From an uncultured Chloroflexus sp. (GTDB taxonomy: Bacteria > Chloroflexota > Chloroflexia > Chloroflexales > Chloroflexaceae): a stretch of 64,000 nucleotides of DNA. The stretch spans positions 1 through 64,000 of the forward strand of contig NZ_CALFBQ010000003.1 in NCBI RefSeq assembly GCF_937951745.1. Reading direction: 5' to 3'. Of the stretch, positions 1 through 8,570 are shown one piece after another. Made by a program: the position numbers and the translations under genes. Numbering within the stretch: position 1 is the stretch's first letter; each line of letters opens with the position of its first letter. The notes beneath the pieces are model-generated. The model saw only the letters and a program-made list of their open reading frames with translations, was not told the origin of the DNA and ran no database searches.

Positions 1-36
1 GCAGAGCGGGTGTTGTGGTTTAGCAAGGGTATAGCA

Positions 37-57
37 CGCGGCAGTATAACTGCCGCG
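37..57. repeat. Dispersed hairpin GCGGCAGT-NNN-ACTGCCGC, copy 1
   Basis: Perfect 9-bp arms (37-45 and 49-57) surround a 3-nt loop. The core is shared with copies at 154-178 and 32552-32574, all with a 3-nt loop and all intergenic. This marks a dispersed small palindrome rather than a gene-specific site. Confidence 0.6.
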
Positions 58-153
58 CCTGATGGAGGGCGCCGAAACGAGCCGCTGGGGTATCACGCAA
101 CAGTTCCCTGTCGTACCAAACAGGGCGGGGGTGGCGGCAAAGGCAGGGAATGG

Positions 154-178
154 CGTGCGGCAGTACAACTGTCGCACG
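154..178. repeat. Dispersed hairpin, copy 2
   Basis: Arms of 11 bp (154-164 and 168-178) around loop ACA, with one G-T pair. The core GCGGCAGT matches copy 1, about 115 bp away, and the third copy at 32552-32574. Confidence 0.55.
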
Positions 179-353
179 CGATATAGCGATGTTGGCGACT
201 GAGCTGTCTGCCTCTGCCGTTATCTTGTGCTTGCAACTAGATATTGTGGCGTTTTCCACATCTCTCCACAAAATGTGGATAGGCAAGGTTATTGGTGGGT
301 TAAGCAACGATGAAGAACTGGAGAAATTGGCTTGACTGCCTTCCCTTGAGCCA

Positions 354-1046
354 TCACCCACGCGCCAGCGCCGGTATAACAAAGATATCCGCTACCATTG
401 CCACAATGCTCAGGCCGTGTAACCACACCGCGGCCCAGACATTGCGGGTGCGCAGCACCAGATAACCGCCGATCACGCCAATCGGCAGTGCCATACCCAC
501 CATCAGCCAACGCTCGAACATTGGCACCGGTGCAACGAAGAGATGGTTGAGGGCGTAGAGGAGCGTTGTGATGGCGACAGTCAGGTGTGAGTTAAGACCG
601 GCGTCACGGAGACCAAGCAATAGCACGCCGCGCCAGAGCAACTCTTCAGCTAACACCAGCACAGGGAAGAGGTAGAGCAAACCCATCCCGACTAGGATCG
701 TCTCCATTGCCTCCATCGGCGCGCCGCCGCTGCGGTAATAGAAGAAGGTGCTGACCCAGTCGAGCAGCATCAATGCCGCGCCGATCCCGCCACCCCAGAT
801 CGTAGCGGCGCGGAGGTTGGCACGGGTGATACCGATTGAGACCCAGCCGCTGGCAGACCTTCCCAGCCATATCGCCACGCCCAATCCACCTAATACGTAG
901 AGGAAGAGCGCTGGCCATTCGGTGAACCCACTCAGCCCGCCGATCAAACCCAAGACCCAGACTGCCGCTACCAGCCCGAACCCCCAGCGCAGGCGTGGAT
1001 CTTGCAGTAATGCCCCTGATGATGGCGTCAATGCCGGTGCGCGCAT
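354..1046 (-). CDS. CPBP-family intramembrane metalloprotease (CAAX/Abi type)
   Basis: A 230-aa protein with several hydrophobic spans. It carries the family's EExxxR signature (Glu144, Glu145, Arg149) followed by a conserved His in an NH pair near 178 and another His near 220, which are the expected metal or catalytic positions of CPBP/Abi glutamic proteases. Such enzymes cleave membrane or prenylated substrates, or give bacteriocin self-immunity. The substrate here is unknown. It is a lone minus-strand gene, with a tRNA and hmgA on the other strand. The ATG start at 1046 sits just after an AAGGAGG-like site. Confidence 0.8.
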   Translation of the reverse strand: MRAPALTPSSGALLQDPRLRWGFGLVAAVWVLGLIGGLSGFTEWPALFLYVLGGLGVAIWLGRSASGWVSIGITRANLRAATIWGGGIGAALMLLDWVSTFFYYRSGGAPMEAMETILVGMGLLYLFPVLVLAEELLWRGVLLLGLRDAGLNSHLTVAITTLLYALNHLFVAPVPMFERWLMVGMALPIGVIGGYLVLRTRNVWAAVWLHGLSIVAMVADIFVIPALARG

Positions 1047-1164
1047 ACAATACCTCCTTGCCGGTCTGTTTCAGACATGCCGTGTAACCTCTCGCCATTG
1101 TATGCTGTTGGCGTCAGGTTGCGGCAAAATATCGCGCAACCAAGGTTGCTGTTTGCTTACCACG

Positions 1165-1193
1165 TTGCGCAACCGGCCCAGCTATGCTACACT
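1165..1193 (+). promoter_or_regulatory. Sigma-70-type promoter for tRNA-Arg
   Basis: TTGCGC (1165-1170) and TACACT (1188-1193) are separated by exactly 17 bp. The tRNA 5' end lies 13 nt after the -10 box. The spacing and position support it; the -35 is only a partial consensus match. Confidence 0.5.
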
Positions 1194-1206
1194 ATTGACG
1201 CCGAAT

Positions 1207-1282
1207 GGCCCGGTAGCTCAATGGATAGAGCAACGGTCTTCGGAACCGTTGGTTGGGGGTTCGAGTCCCTCCCGGGTCGCCA
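1207..1282 (+). tRNA. tRNA-Arg (anticodon TCG), CCA encoded
   Basis: A full cloverleaf can be folded. The acceptor stem is 1207-1213 with 1272-1278 (one G-T pair). The D stem is GCTC/GAGC. The anticodon stem is ACGGT/ACCGT with loop CTTCGGA, which places TCG at 1240-1242. The T stem has loop TTCGAGT. The discriminator is G1279 and CCA is encoded at 1280-1282. The anticodon UCG reads CGA arginine codons. Confidence 0.92.
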
Positions 1283-1350
1283 ATTCGCCCGGCGTTACCG
1301 CGTCGGGCGAATCTTTATCCGAACGACACCGCGGCACAAGGAGGTGTGCG

Positions 1351-2517
1351 ATGCCGTTTTATCAGCGTCTCGGCCACGTTCCCCACAAGCGCCATACCCA
1401 GTTCCGTAAGCCTGATGGCAAGCTTTACCGTGAAGAGGTGATGGGTCTCGAGGGCTTTCACGGTATTCAGTCCATCCTCTACCACCACTTCTTGCCGCCA
1501 CGGGTGTTGCATGCCGAGCTAGTTGGGACTGCCAAACCGGAATACGTTGAGTTTGGTCCCATTCGTCATCGGGCGTTTGCCACGGCTCACGTGCCCGCCG
1601 GCGGCGATCCGGTGAGTGCCCGCATTACCTTACTCGGCAACAATGATGTGACCATCGGCGTGAGCCGGCCTACCGAGAGCATGACCGGCTTTTACCGCAA
1701 CGGCCAAGCCTACGAGGTGTGGTTTGTGCATGAAGGCAGCGGCGACCTGCTCTCGCAGTTTGGCCGCCTGCCCTTTAGCGCTGGCGATTACGTGGTCATC
1801 CCGTTTGGCGTTACATGGCAGATGCGGCTCGATGGCCCGGCCCGTTTTTTGGTGATTGAAGCGACCAGCCAGATCGCGCCCCCCAAACGTTACCGCAACC
1901 AGTTTGGCCAGTTGCTCGAGCATGCTCCGTATTGCGAGCGGGATATTCGCGGCCCTAGCGAGTTGCTCACCTTCACCGATACCGGTGAGTTTGCGGTATT
2001 GGTCAAGGTGCGCGACCAGCTTACGCGCCATGTGCTCGACCATCACCCCTTCGATGTTGTTGGCTGGGATGGCTACCTCTACCCGTGGGCCTTCTCGATC
2101 CACGATTTCGAGCCGATTACTGGCCGCATCCACCAGCCGCCGCCAGTGCATCAGACCTTCGAGGGCCATAACTTCGTGGTCTGTTCGTTCGTGCCGCGCT
2201 TGTTCGATTATCATCCCGAAGCGATCCCGGCGCCGTACAATCACTCGAATGTCAATTCTGACGAGGTGATCTACTATTGCGACGGCAATTTCATGTCGCG
2301 CCGCGGGATCGAGCGCTGTGACATCACGCTTCACCCCGCCGGTTTGCCGCACGGCCCACAGCCGGGCAGCACTGAGGCCAGCATTGGTGTGAAAGAGACC
2401 CGCGAGCTGGCGGTGATGATTGATACGTTCTACCCGCTGCACCTGACCACTGCCGCCCTCGAGCTAGAGAAGGCGGGCTATATGGATACGTGGAGCGTTG
2501 GCGGGCCGGAGGGGTAG
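1351..2517 (+). CDS. hmgA: Homogentisate 1,2-dioxygenase
   Basis: This opens the aromatic ring of homogentisate to maleylacetoacetate using Fe(II) and O2, in tyrosine/phenylalanine breakdown. The 388-aa product fits the shorter bacterial form. It has a cupin-like fold with a YNHSNVNSDEV iron-site segment, a C-terminal LHPAGLPHGPQPG segment carrying further His ligands, and a mid-protein HEGSGDLLSQFG stretch. I chose the ATG at 1351 because AAGGAGG lies 5-8 nt upstream; the open frame extends further back only through the tRNA. The fumarylacetoacetase gene follows about 180 bp downstream. No maleylacetoacetate isomerase or HPPD gene is visible in the window. Confidence 0.9.
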   Translation: MPFYQRLGHVPHKRHTQFRKPDGKLYREEVMGLEGFHGIQSILYHHFLPPRVLHAELVGTAKPEYVEFGPIRHRAFATAHVPAGGDPVSARITLLGNNDVTIGVSRPTESMTGFYRNGQAYEVWFVHEGSGDLLSQFGRLPFSAGDYVVIPFGVTWQMRLDGPARFLVIEATSQIAPPKRYRNQFGQLLEHAPYCERDIRGPSELLTFTDTGEFAVLVKVRDQLTRHVLDHHPFDVVGWDGYLYPWAFSIHDFEPITGRIHQPPPVHQTFEGHNFVVCSFVPRLFDYHPEAIPAPYNHSNVNSDEVIYYCDGNFMSRRGIERCDITLHPAGLPHGPQPGSTEASIGVKETRELAVMIDTFYPLHLTTAALELEKAGYMDTWSVGGPEG

Positions 2518-2693
2518 AAGATGGGTGTTCCTGCCTCCTTACTCTCGGCGTTGGGAGTGGGGAGGTAGGGCACAGAGAGTTGGTGACGGGATCGTCTGTC
2601 TTACGGCGTGTTCCTATCTCTTGCGTAGAGAGTAGGGATGATAGCGAGCTGATCACGGGATACGATAGCTTAGCCTCTTGCATCATAAACCCT

Positions 2694-3950
2694 ATGCCAC
2701 TGCAAAGCTTTCTGCCAATTGCGTCCGACAGTGATTTTCCCCTCGAGAATTTGCCCTACGGCGTCTTCCGTCCACGTAGTGGCGGGCCGGCCCGCGTGGG
2801 TGTCGCTATTGGCGAGTATGTGCTCGATCTAGCGGCGCTTGATGAAGCCGGTCTGCTGGCGACCACCCCAGTCGGTGGGCAAGGTCTCTTTGCCCGCGAC
2901 GCGCTCAATGCCTTTATGGCCGCTGGGCCGGTGGCGTGGCAGGCGGTGCGTGAAACCTTGCAGCGCCTGCTTGCCGCCGATGAGTCAAGGCTGCGCGATC
3001 ATCAGTCGCTGCGCGATGCTGCGCTTATTCGGCAGAGTGCAGTTGAACTGCTCTTGCCAGTTCAGATCGGTGATTTCACCGACTTTTACTCATCGCTCTA
3101 CCATGCCACGAACACTGGCAAAATGTTGCGACCTGACAGTCCGCCGCTCTTTCCCAATTGGCGCCACATGCCAGTTGCTTATCACGGTCGCGCCAGTACC
3201 GTCGTGGTCAGCGGTACTCCCATTCCCCGTCCCCATGGCCAGATCAAGCCGTCAAGCAGCCCAGCACCGTTCTTTTCACCGTCGCGGGCGCTTGATTTCG
3301 AGGTCGAGCTGGCGATGGTGATCGGCGTGGGTAGCGAGTTTGGGGCTCCAGTGCCGATTGCGCAGGCCGAAGAGCGGATCTTTGGTTTTGTGATCCTGAA
3401 CGACTGGAGCGCGCGCGATATTCAGGGGTGGGAGTACCAGCCGCTCGGCCCATTCTTGTCGAAGAACTTTGCCACTACCATTAGCCCATGGGTTGTGCCG
3501 CTCGCTGCGCTTGAACCATTCCGCTGCGCCGGCGAACCGCAAGATCCGCCGCCGTTGCCTTACCTGCAAGCTCCCGGCCCCGGCCATTTCGACATTACGC
3601 TGGAGGTGTGGCTCAACGACACCCGCATCTGTCAGACCAATGCTCGCCACCTGTACTGGAGCTTTGCTCAGCAGCTTGCCCACCATACGGTGAATGGCTG
3701 CCGGCTGCGGCCCGGCGATCTGATGGGGTCGGGCACGATCAGCGGGCCAACCAAAGAGGCACGGGGATGTCTGTTTGAGTTGACGTGGCGCGGCACTGAG
3801 CCGCTGCAATTGGCTGATGGCTCGATGCGGCGCTGGCTGGAAGACGGCGATACGGTGACGATGCGAGCATGGGCGCAGGGTGAAGGCTACCGAATTGGGT
3901 TTGGTGAGGCGACGGGGACGATTGTGGCTGGGGCGGTGGCGAGCGGGTAA
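2694..3950 (+). CDS. fahA: Fumarylacetoacetase
   Basis: Hydrolyses fumarylacetoacetate to fumarate and acetoacetate, the last step of tyrosine catabolism. The 418-aa length is normal. The N-terminal domain is followed by the FAH signature DFTDFYSSLYHATNTGKM and the PVAYHGRAS / VVVSGTPIPRP segments that line the active site. The central DFEVELAMVIG and ILNDWSARDIQGWEY segments carry metal-binding acidic residues. The start at ATG 2694 matches the family N-terminus; the upstream extension of the frame has no similarity. It probably shares a transcript with hmgA. Confidence 0.9.
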   Translation: MPLQSFLPIASDSDFPLENLPYGVFRPRSGGPARVGVAIGEYVLDLAALDEAGLLATTPVGGQGLFARDALNAFMAAGPVAWQAVRETLQRLLAADESRLRDHQSLRDAALIRQSAVELLLPVQIGDFTDFYSSLYHATNTGKMLRPDSPPLFPNWRHMPVAYHGRASTVVVSGTPIPRPHGQIKPSSSPAPFFSPSRALDFEVELAMVIGVGSEFGAPVPIAQAEERIFGFVILNDWSARDIQGWEYQPLGPFLSKNFATTISPWVVPLAALEPFRCAGEPQDPPPLPYLQAPGPGHFDITLEVWLNDTRICQTNARHLYWSFAQQLAHHTVNGCRLRPGDLMGSGTISGPTKEARGCLFELTWRGTEPLQLADGSMRRWLEDGDTVTMRAWAQGEGYRIGFGEATGTIVAGAVASG

Positions 3951-4054
3951 CCCAGCGGCGCGAAGCGAGCAAAGGCGCTAAAACGTTCAACGCAAAGGCG
4001 CGAAGGGCGCAGAATCGCTAATCCATAATGAAAAATGCCGGAACATGCAGCACT

Positions 4055-4213
4055 TCAGCGGCCCGAATAGAGGTTGTCGTTGACCTGCACCACCCAAATT
4101 GGAATCGGTCTGGTAAGATGGCCGCTCACGTGCGCCGCTAACTCAACCTCGTCCGTATCACTAATCAGAGCAAGGTTTTTCGTTGTCCAGTTATTCCATA
4201 TTATGGCTCCCTT
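4055..4213 (-). pseudogene. DUF2255-like gene remnant
   Basis: Read on the minus strand, a 52-codon stretch resembles the N-terminal half of DUF2255 proteins: LISDTDEVELAAHVSG, then RPIPIWVVQVNDNLY, then a stop at 4055. It has no ATG, and an in-frame TAG lies just upstream at 4214-4216. The family is usually about twice as long, so this is most likely a decayed fragment. The rest of 3951-4268 is gene-free, with AAAGGCGC-type short repeats at 3970-4015. Confidence 0.5.
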
Positions 4214-4268
4214 CTACGCGCAGGCTAGGGTTGGCAGCGGTTAGGAGATCCGCAAAGTATCCCAACCA

Positions 4269-6350
4269 TCACCGCTGCCGCAACAGCCGCGCCGAATTGG
4301 CGAGAATGCCTAAATCGGGCAACGATTGCGCTGCGGCGGCAAGGGTGGGTGGCAGCAACCCAACAGCGGCCAGTGTAAGCCCAACCAAATTGTAGCCGGC
4401 AGTAAACCCAATATTGAGCTTGACTACTCCCATCGTTCGCCGGGCGATGCGCAAGACCTGCGGCACTAACGTCCAATCGTCGCGCATCAGAGCGATATGG
4501 GCGGCTTCGATCGCGATATCAGTTCCGGCAGCACCCATCGCAATGCCAATGTCTGCTTGCGCCAGTGCCGGCGCGTCGTTCACCCCATCGCCGACCATCA
4601 CCACCGTGTGGCCGCGCGCCTGATAATCCTTCACCACCGCGATTTTATCTTCCGGCAGCAATTGCGCCCGGTACTGTACCCCAAGCTGGCCAGCTAAGGC
4701 GGCAGCCGTGCGTTCGTTATCGCCGGTGAGCAATTCGATGTGTTTGATGCCGAGCGCGCGCAGTTCGGCGATGGCCGCCGGTGTTTCAGGACGGAGCGTA
4801 TCGGCGGCGGCGAGGAGCGCAATCGGTTCGTCGTCGCGTGCCACGACCAAGAGCGTTTTGCCTTCGGCTTCGAGTTGGGCGGCTAGCGGCAACGAGGCCG
4901 CCGCTGGGATCAACCGGCGATTGCCGACAGTAATCGTAGCACCGTTCACCTTGGCGCGTACCCCCATCCCGGGGATGGCCGTAAAGTGCTCTGGTTCGGC
5001 GAAGGTAAGATTCTGCGCCCGCGCCAACTCTTGCACGGCTGTTGCCAGCGGGTGTTCCGAGTACCGTTCAGCCGTGGCGGCAAGCTGCAATGCCTCTGTT
5101 GCGGGAACACCGTTGAGCGCGATCACATCGGTGATGCGAGGCCGGCCCAGCGTCAGCGTGCCGGTTTTATCGATCAGCACCACATCAGCTTTCGCTAACG
5201 CTTCCAGATATTTGCCGCCTTTGATCAGCAGGCCGCGCTTGGCGCTTGCCCCGATCGCGGCCAGCATCGCGACCGGTGTGGCCAACGCGAACGAGCACGA
5301 ACAAGCGACGACCAGCACAGCGGCGGTTGCCAATGGGTTGCGGCTGATCAAGAAAGTCAGTGCGGCAATTCCAGCCACCACCGGTAGATAATAGGCGCTA
5401 AACCGGTCAGCTAGCCGTTGCACCTCGCCCCGATGTGCTTCCGCCTCTTCAACCAGCTTGATCACGCGGCCAAAGGTGGTATCGGCTCCCACCCGCAACG
5501 CCTTGATCCGCAAACTGCCTAGCTTGGCAATCGTCGCTGCAAATACATGCGAACCGGCGCTCACTTCCACCGGCATCGACTCGCCAGTGATCGCGGCTTG
5601 ATCGATAGTGGCATAGCCGGCGATCACCTCGCCATCAACCGGAATCTGCTCGCCGGGCCGCACGATCACGGTATCGCCGGGTTGTACCTCGGCCACCGGT
5701 ACTTCCACCTCTGCGTCACCCCGTTCAACCCTCGCCGTTTGCGGCGCAAGCGCAGTCAGTTCCTTCACCGCCCGGCGGGCATTCTCGGCGGTAAATCGCT
5801 CGACATAATCACCAACGCGCATGAAAATGACCACGATCGCTGCCGCTACCCATTCACCCACAATCAACGCAGCAATCACGCCGAGCGTCATAAGGGTGTG
5901 CGAGGTAATCTGGCGGCGGAGGGTCGCTCGCGCCACCTGACGGAAGACCGGCCACCCGCCCGCAACCACCAGCGCGATGCCAATGGGCAGAGGGATCAAT
6001 GCGTTGAGCTGATCAAACAGACCGAGCCACTCGCTGGCGACCACAATCCCCAACACAATCGCGAACACCACCGCGAGCAGGATCGTCATCCGACGCGAGA
6101 ATTGGTTGATCGAAGCGTTGGCCGGCGTTATCGTTTCGGGGACAGTATAGCCCGCGCTTTCGACCGCCTTGCGAATGGCAGGTAGATCAATCCGGGTTGG
6201 ATCGAGCCGGATCACCGCCTTTTCAGCGGCCAACAAGACATCAACCGACTCGACGCCGTGCAATTTGGCGATAGCCTGTTGCACATGCTGAGCGCATTCG
6301 GCGCAATCCATCCCCTTGACCGGCACTTCAAGCAAATGTGAGTCACTCAT
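4269..6350 (-). CDS. P1B-type heavy-metal efflux ATPase with CSC membrane motif
   Basis: ATP-driven efflux of a soft or transition metal across the cytoplasmic membrane. The 693-aa protein has an N-terminal HMA domain with GMDCAEC (Cys16, Cys19), a TGES actuator loop (255-258), the phosphorylation motif DKTGTLT (Asp394) and a C-terminal GDGVNDAPAL hinge. The membrane metal site normally reads CPC; here it is Cys350-Ser351-Cys352 before FALATP. The start at ATG 6350 overlaps the end of the ArsR-type gene (ATGAGTGA), so the two are translationally coupled. Metal choice is inferred: Cd, Pb or Zn from the CmtR-like partner. Confidence 0.88.
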   Translation of the reverse strand: MSDSHLLEVPVKGMDCAECAQHVQQAIAKLHGVESVDVLLAAEKAVIRLDPTRIDLPAIRKAVESAGYTVPETITPANASINQFSRRMTILLAVVFAIVLGIVVASEWLGLFDQLNALIPLPIGIALVVAGGWPVFRQVARATLRRQITSHTLMTLGVIAALIVGEWVAAAIVVIFMRVGDYVERFTAENARRAVKELTALAPQTARVERGDAEVEVPVAEVQPGDTVIVRPGEQIPVDGEVIAGYATIDQAAITGESMPVEVSAGSHVFAATIAKLGSLRIKALRVGADTTFGRVIKLVEEAEAHRGEVQRLADRFSAYYLPVVAGIAALTFLISRNPLATAAVLVVACSCSFALATPVAMLAAIGASAKRGLLIKGGKYLEALAKADVVLIDKTGTLTLGRPRITDVIALNGVPATEALQLAATAERYSEHPLATAVQELARAQNLTFAEPEHFTAIPGMGVRAKVNGATITVGNRRLIPAAASLPLAAQLEAEGKTLLVVARDDEPIALLAAADTLRPETPAAIAELRALGIKHIELLTGDNERTAAALAGQLGVQYRAQLLPEDKIAVVKDYQARGHTVVMVGDGVNDAPALAQADIGIAMGAAGTDIAIEAAHIALMRDDWTLVPQVLRIARRTMGVVKLNIGFTAGYNLVGLTLAAVGLLPPTLAAAAQSLPDLGILANSARLLRQR

Positions 6351-6696
6351 CGCTCGCATCCTCGGCTTGGTAGCGCGTACACTCGTACACCCCTTTAGCG
6401 ACATCGGCCAGCAATTCGTCAGCCAGCCGGAGCAACTGTTCGACCCTCCGGTCGCTTAATTCGTAATAGACGAAACGACCTTGGGATGAAGCCGTCACCA
6501 ACCCACAATCGCGCAAGCAGCTCAGATGGTTTGAGACGTTGGGTTGCGAGAGTCCGGTTACTTGCACAATATCGCTCACGCTGCGCGCTCCGTGACGCAG
6601 CGCGAGCAAAATAGCGAGACGCGAAGGATCGGCAAATCCGCGAAAGAGCTTAGCTTGCAGCGCCAGTGCGGTTGGATGAGCGACAGTGAGCATCAT
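6343..6696 (-). CDS. ArsR/SmtB metal sensor, CmtR-like
   Basis: A 117-aa winged-helix repressor that releases DNA when it binds metal. The recognition helix region reads LSQPNVSNHLSCLRDCGLV. It contains Cys60 and Cys64, and Cys106 lies near the C-terminus. This matches the three-Cys arrangement of mycobacterial CmtR (Cys57, Cys61, Cys102), a Cd/Pb sensor, rather than SmtB alpha-5 sites. I place the start at the ATG pair at 6696/6693 because a longer start would overlap the palindromic operator at 6712-6733. It is co-transcribed with, and overlaps, the efflux ATPase. Confidence 0.85.
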   Translation of the reverse strand: MMLTVAHPTALALQAKLFRGFADPSRLAILLALRHGARSVSDIVQVTGLSQPNVSNHLSCLRDCGLVTASSQGRFVYYELSDRRVEQLLRLADELLADVAKGVYECTRYQAEDASDE

Positions 6697-6711
6697 ATGT
6701 TCTCTAATAAA

Positions 6712-6733
6712 CATATCATCATTTGATGATATG
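6712..6733. promoter_or_regulatory. Perfect 10-2-10 palindromic operator of the metal operon
   Basis: CATATCATCA (6712-6721) and its exact reverse complement (6724-6733) are separated by TT. It lies about 16 bp upstream of the chosen ArsR-type start, as expected for ArsR-family operators, which are AT-rich imperfect palindromes. It is presumably the autoregulatory site; binding is inferred. Confidence 0.7.
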
Positions 6734-6786
6734 ATAGGCAGCGCAGCGGTGTTTGTCAAACGTCGCCGATGCCTTTTCCCCAACAA

Positions 6787-7216
6787 GAGAGTGATATATG
6801 ATGGCCACGAAAAGACAAAAAAGGTGTGAAATAAGGTGTATGCATCTTTCCGAGGCTATTCTCCGTTTACTCCTTCCGGGAGCGGGAACCAATATCCCTC
6901 CTCTCCCAGCGGGGAGGGGCCGAGGGTGGGGGCACATTTTATCCAGTGGTGGTGGGGTGAGTTCTGGGCGCCCGACCCTTTAGGTCGGGCTATGATTGGG
7001 AAAGCCCGCTGCGGGGTCTAGATGCGCTCCTCGTCCCTGCCCTGACACGGCCTCCTTCCGAGGGAGGAGTAAGAATCCTCTCTCCCAGCGGGGTGGGGTC
7101 GAACAGACCCCGCAGCGGGCGTGGTAATTGTAACCCGACCCTTCGTCGCTATTCTCCACGAAAACGTTTTAGATTTTTGTGGCTATTCCCCGCTCCCCAC
7201 TCCTCCTTTCCCACCC
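6787..7216. other. Gene-free spacer with short inverted repeats
   Basis: No coding region is convincing. The spacer contains an 8-bp hairpin (6970-6977/6983-6990), a 14-bp inverted pair (7005-7018 and 7106-7119), and two near-copies of a CTCTCCCAGCGGGG word (around 6900 and 7080). These look like dispersed intergenic repeats. The ends of two minus-strand units meet here: the metal operon's upstream side and the M20 gene's 3' end. Confidence 0.5.
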
Positions 7217-8353
7217 TTACACCTCACTCAACAACGCGCACAGCAGCGCCGTGCGGTCGATCAACCCTTGCCGGCTAATCTGCTCGTGGTCGGCGTGCGC
7301 ACCGGCGCCGGGGCAGCCCAGCCCGTCGAGGGTAGGAATGCCGAGCGCAGCCGTGAAATTACCGTCGCTCCCGCCGCCGGTGCTCCCCTCACGGATGTCT
7401 AAACCCAACGCTGCCCCCAGCTCTTGAGCGCGGGCAAAGAGCGCGGCGCTAGCCGGGGTGCGCTCCATCGGCGGACGGCGCACGTTGCCGCTTACCATCA
7501 CTTGCGTCCCCGACGTTACCGGCTTAAGCGCTGCCATACCGGCTTCGATCCGCGCCGCTTCGGCCTGCGTCCATACCCGCACGTCCACCTCCATCCACGC
7601 TTCGGCAGGTACCACGTTAGGCCGCGTGCCGCCGCCAACCACACCAACGTTGACGGTGGTGCCAATCGCGGGGTTGGCCAGCGCATTCACCGCCAAAATC
7701 TGGTGTGCTAGTTCGGTAATCGCACTAGCCCCCTTCTCCGGTTCGACGCCGGCATGAGCAGCCTTGCCAGTGATCGTCACGCGAAACGCACCGCCACCCT
7801 TACGCGCCGTCTTCAACGCGCCATCCGGCTCGGTTGGCGGTTCGATCACCAGCACGTGCGCCGCTTGCGCTGCTGTCGCCTCGATCAGCGCCCGTGAAGT
7901 CGGGCTGCCGATCTCTTCATCAGAGGTCAACAGCACAATGACCGGACGGCGCAAGCGCGGCGCTGGCCGGCCAAACCCACCAAGAGCGGCGTAAACCATC
8001 GCGATGCTAGCCTTCATATCATACGCCCCCGGCCCAAACGCGCGATCGGCGGTAACGGTAAATGGTCGCTGCGCTACTGTGCCTGCTGGCCAGACCGTAT
8101 CGTAATGGCAGAGCACCAGCGCCGGCGGCAAAGCCGGCTCGGCGACATCGGTCACGGTTACGCGCAGATGATCGCCGCCGTTGGGATTTGCAATGCGCTC
8201 CACCTTGCCGACGCCAGCGAAGAGGGCGGCCAGCTCGTCAGCACAGGCATCGAGCAGGGCTTTATCAGTGCTTGGTGATTCGAGGTGAACGAGGCGGGCG
8301 GTCAGGTCGAGCAATTTGGCTTCGTGAACGGCAATTGTGGTGCGGTCGAGCAT
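7217..8353 (-). CDS. M20-family metallopeptidase (glutamate carboxypeptidase-like)
   Basis: A 378-aa zinc hydrolase of the ArgE/DapE/CPG2 family that removes C-terminal or acyl-linked amino acids in the cytoplasm or envelope. The metal motifs are in order: VLCHYDTVW (His and Asp ligands), GPGAYDMKAS (bridging Asp), TSDEEIGS (catalytic and ligand Glu) and a C-terminal AHADHEQI His. A dimerisation domain carries GKAAHAGVEPEKG. The start at ATG 8353 follows GGAGAG; further in-frame upstream codons lack a ribosome site. The exact substrate is not predictable; carboxypeptidase G2-like is the best guess. Confidence 0.85.
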   Translation of the reverse strand: MLDRTTIAVHEAKLLDLTARLVHLESPSTDKALLDACADELAALFAGVGKVERIANPNGGDHLRVTVTDVAEPALPPALVLCHYDTVWPAGTVAQRPFTVTADRAFGPGAYDMKASIAMVYAALGGFGRPAPRLRRPVIVLLTSDEEIGSPTSRALIEATAAQAAHVLVIEPPTEPDGALKTARKGGGAFRVTITGKAAHAGVEPEKGASAITELAHQILAVNALANPAIGTTVNVGVVGGGTRPNVVPAEAWMEVDVRVWTQAEAARIEAGMAALKPVTSGTQVMVSGNVRRPPMERTPASAALFARAQELGAALGLDIREGSTGGGSDGNFTAALGIPTLDGLGCPGAGAHADHEQISRQGLIDRTALLCALLSEV

Positions 8354-8505
8354 AACAATCTCTCCAAGCAAACGATGGTTGTGCGCGGTAGTATAGCGTA
8401 CTTTGTTGCAGTATGGCAGCAAATGGCAAAGGCTCATCTTATGAATGTGCTCGCTTGGCGAGAACGAAGAGCGGAGCTACCGAAGCGATCACTCGGCTGC
8501 TCGCT

Positions 8506-8534
8506 TTGAAACCATGTACAAATTGCGGTATGAT
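8506..8534 (+). promoter_or_regulatory. Ferritin promoter
   Basis: TTGAAA (8506-8511) and TATGAT (8529-8534) lie exactly 17 bp apart, 37 nt before the ferritin start. I see no obvious Fur-type palindrome overlapping it. Confidence 0.6.
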
Positions 8535-8570
8535 TGAGCGTATTACCATTCCAAAGCAAGGAGAACCACC

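Larger units (their letters stand above)
1..353. other. Gene-free edge with palindromic repeats
   Basis: I see no convincing gene here; the open frames lack ribosome sites and family motifs. The stretch holds two copies of a short hairpin repeat (37-57 and 154-178, listed separately). It also has DnaA-box-like words around 252-282: TTTTCCACA forward and TGTGGATAG reverse, each imperfect against TTATCCACA. Confidence 0.5.

Noticed and set aside
922-1350. Long N-terminal extension of hmgA in frame
   Set aside because: It runs through the tRNA-Arg gene and has no family similarity; a strong ribosome site precedes ATG 1351.
1630-2442. 270-codon minus-strand open frame
   Set aside because: It lies fully inside hmgA on the opposite strand, and its sequence shows no motif; it is a codon-bias shadow.
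3276-3809. 177-codon minus-strand open frame
   Set aside because: Shadow of fahA, with no ribosome site or motif.
4708-5391. 227-codon plus-strand open frame
   Set aside because: Antisense to the metal ATPase; Ser/Ala-rich composition typical of a shadow frame.
6787-7216. Possible CRISPR-like repeats
   Set aside because: The repeated words are few, irregularly spaced and imperfect; there are no unique spacers or cas genes.
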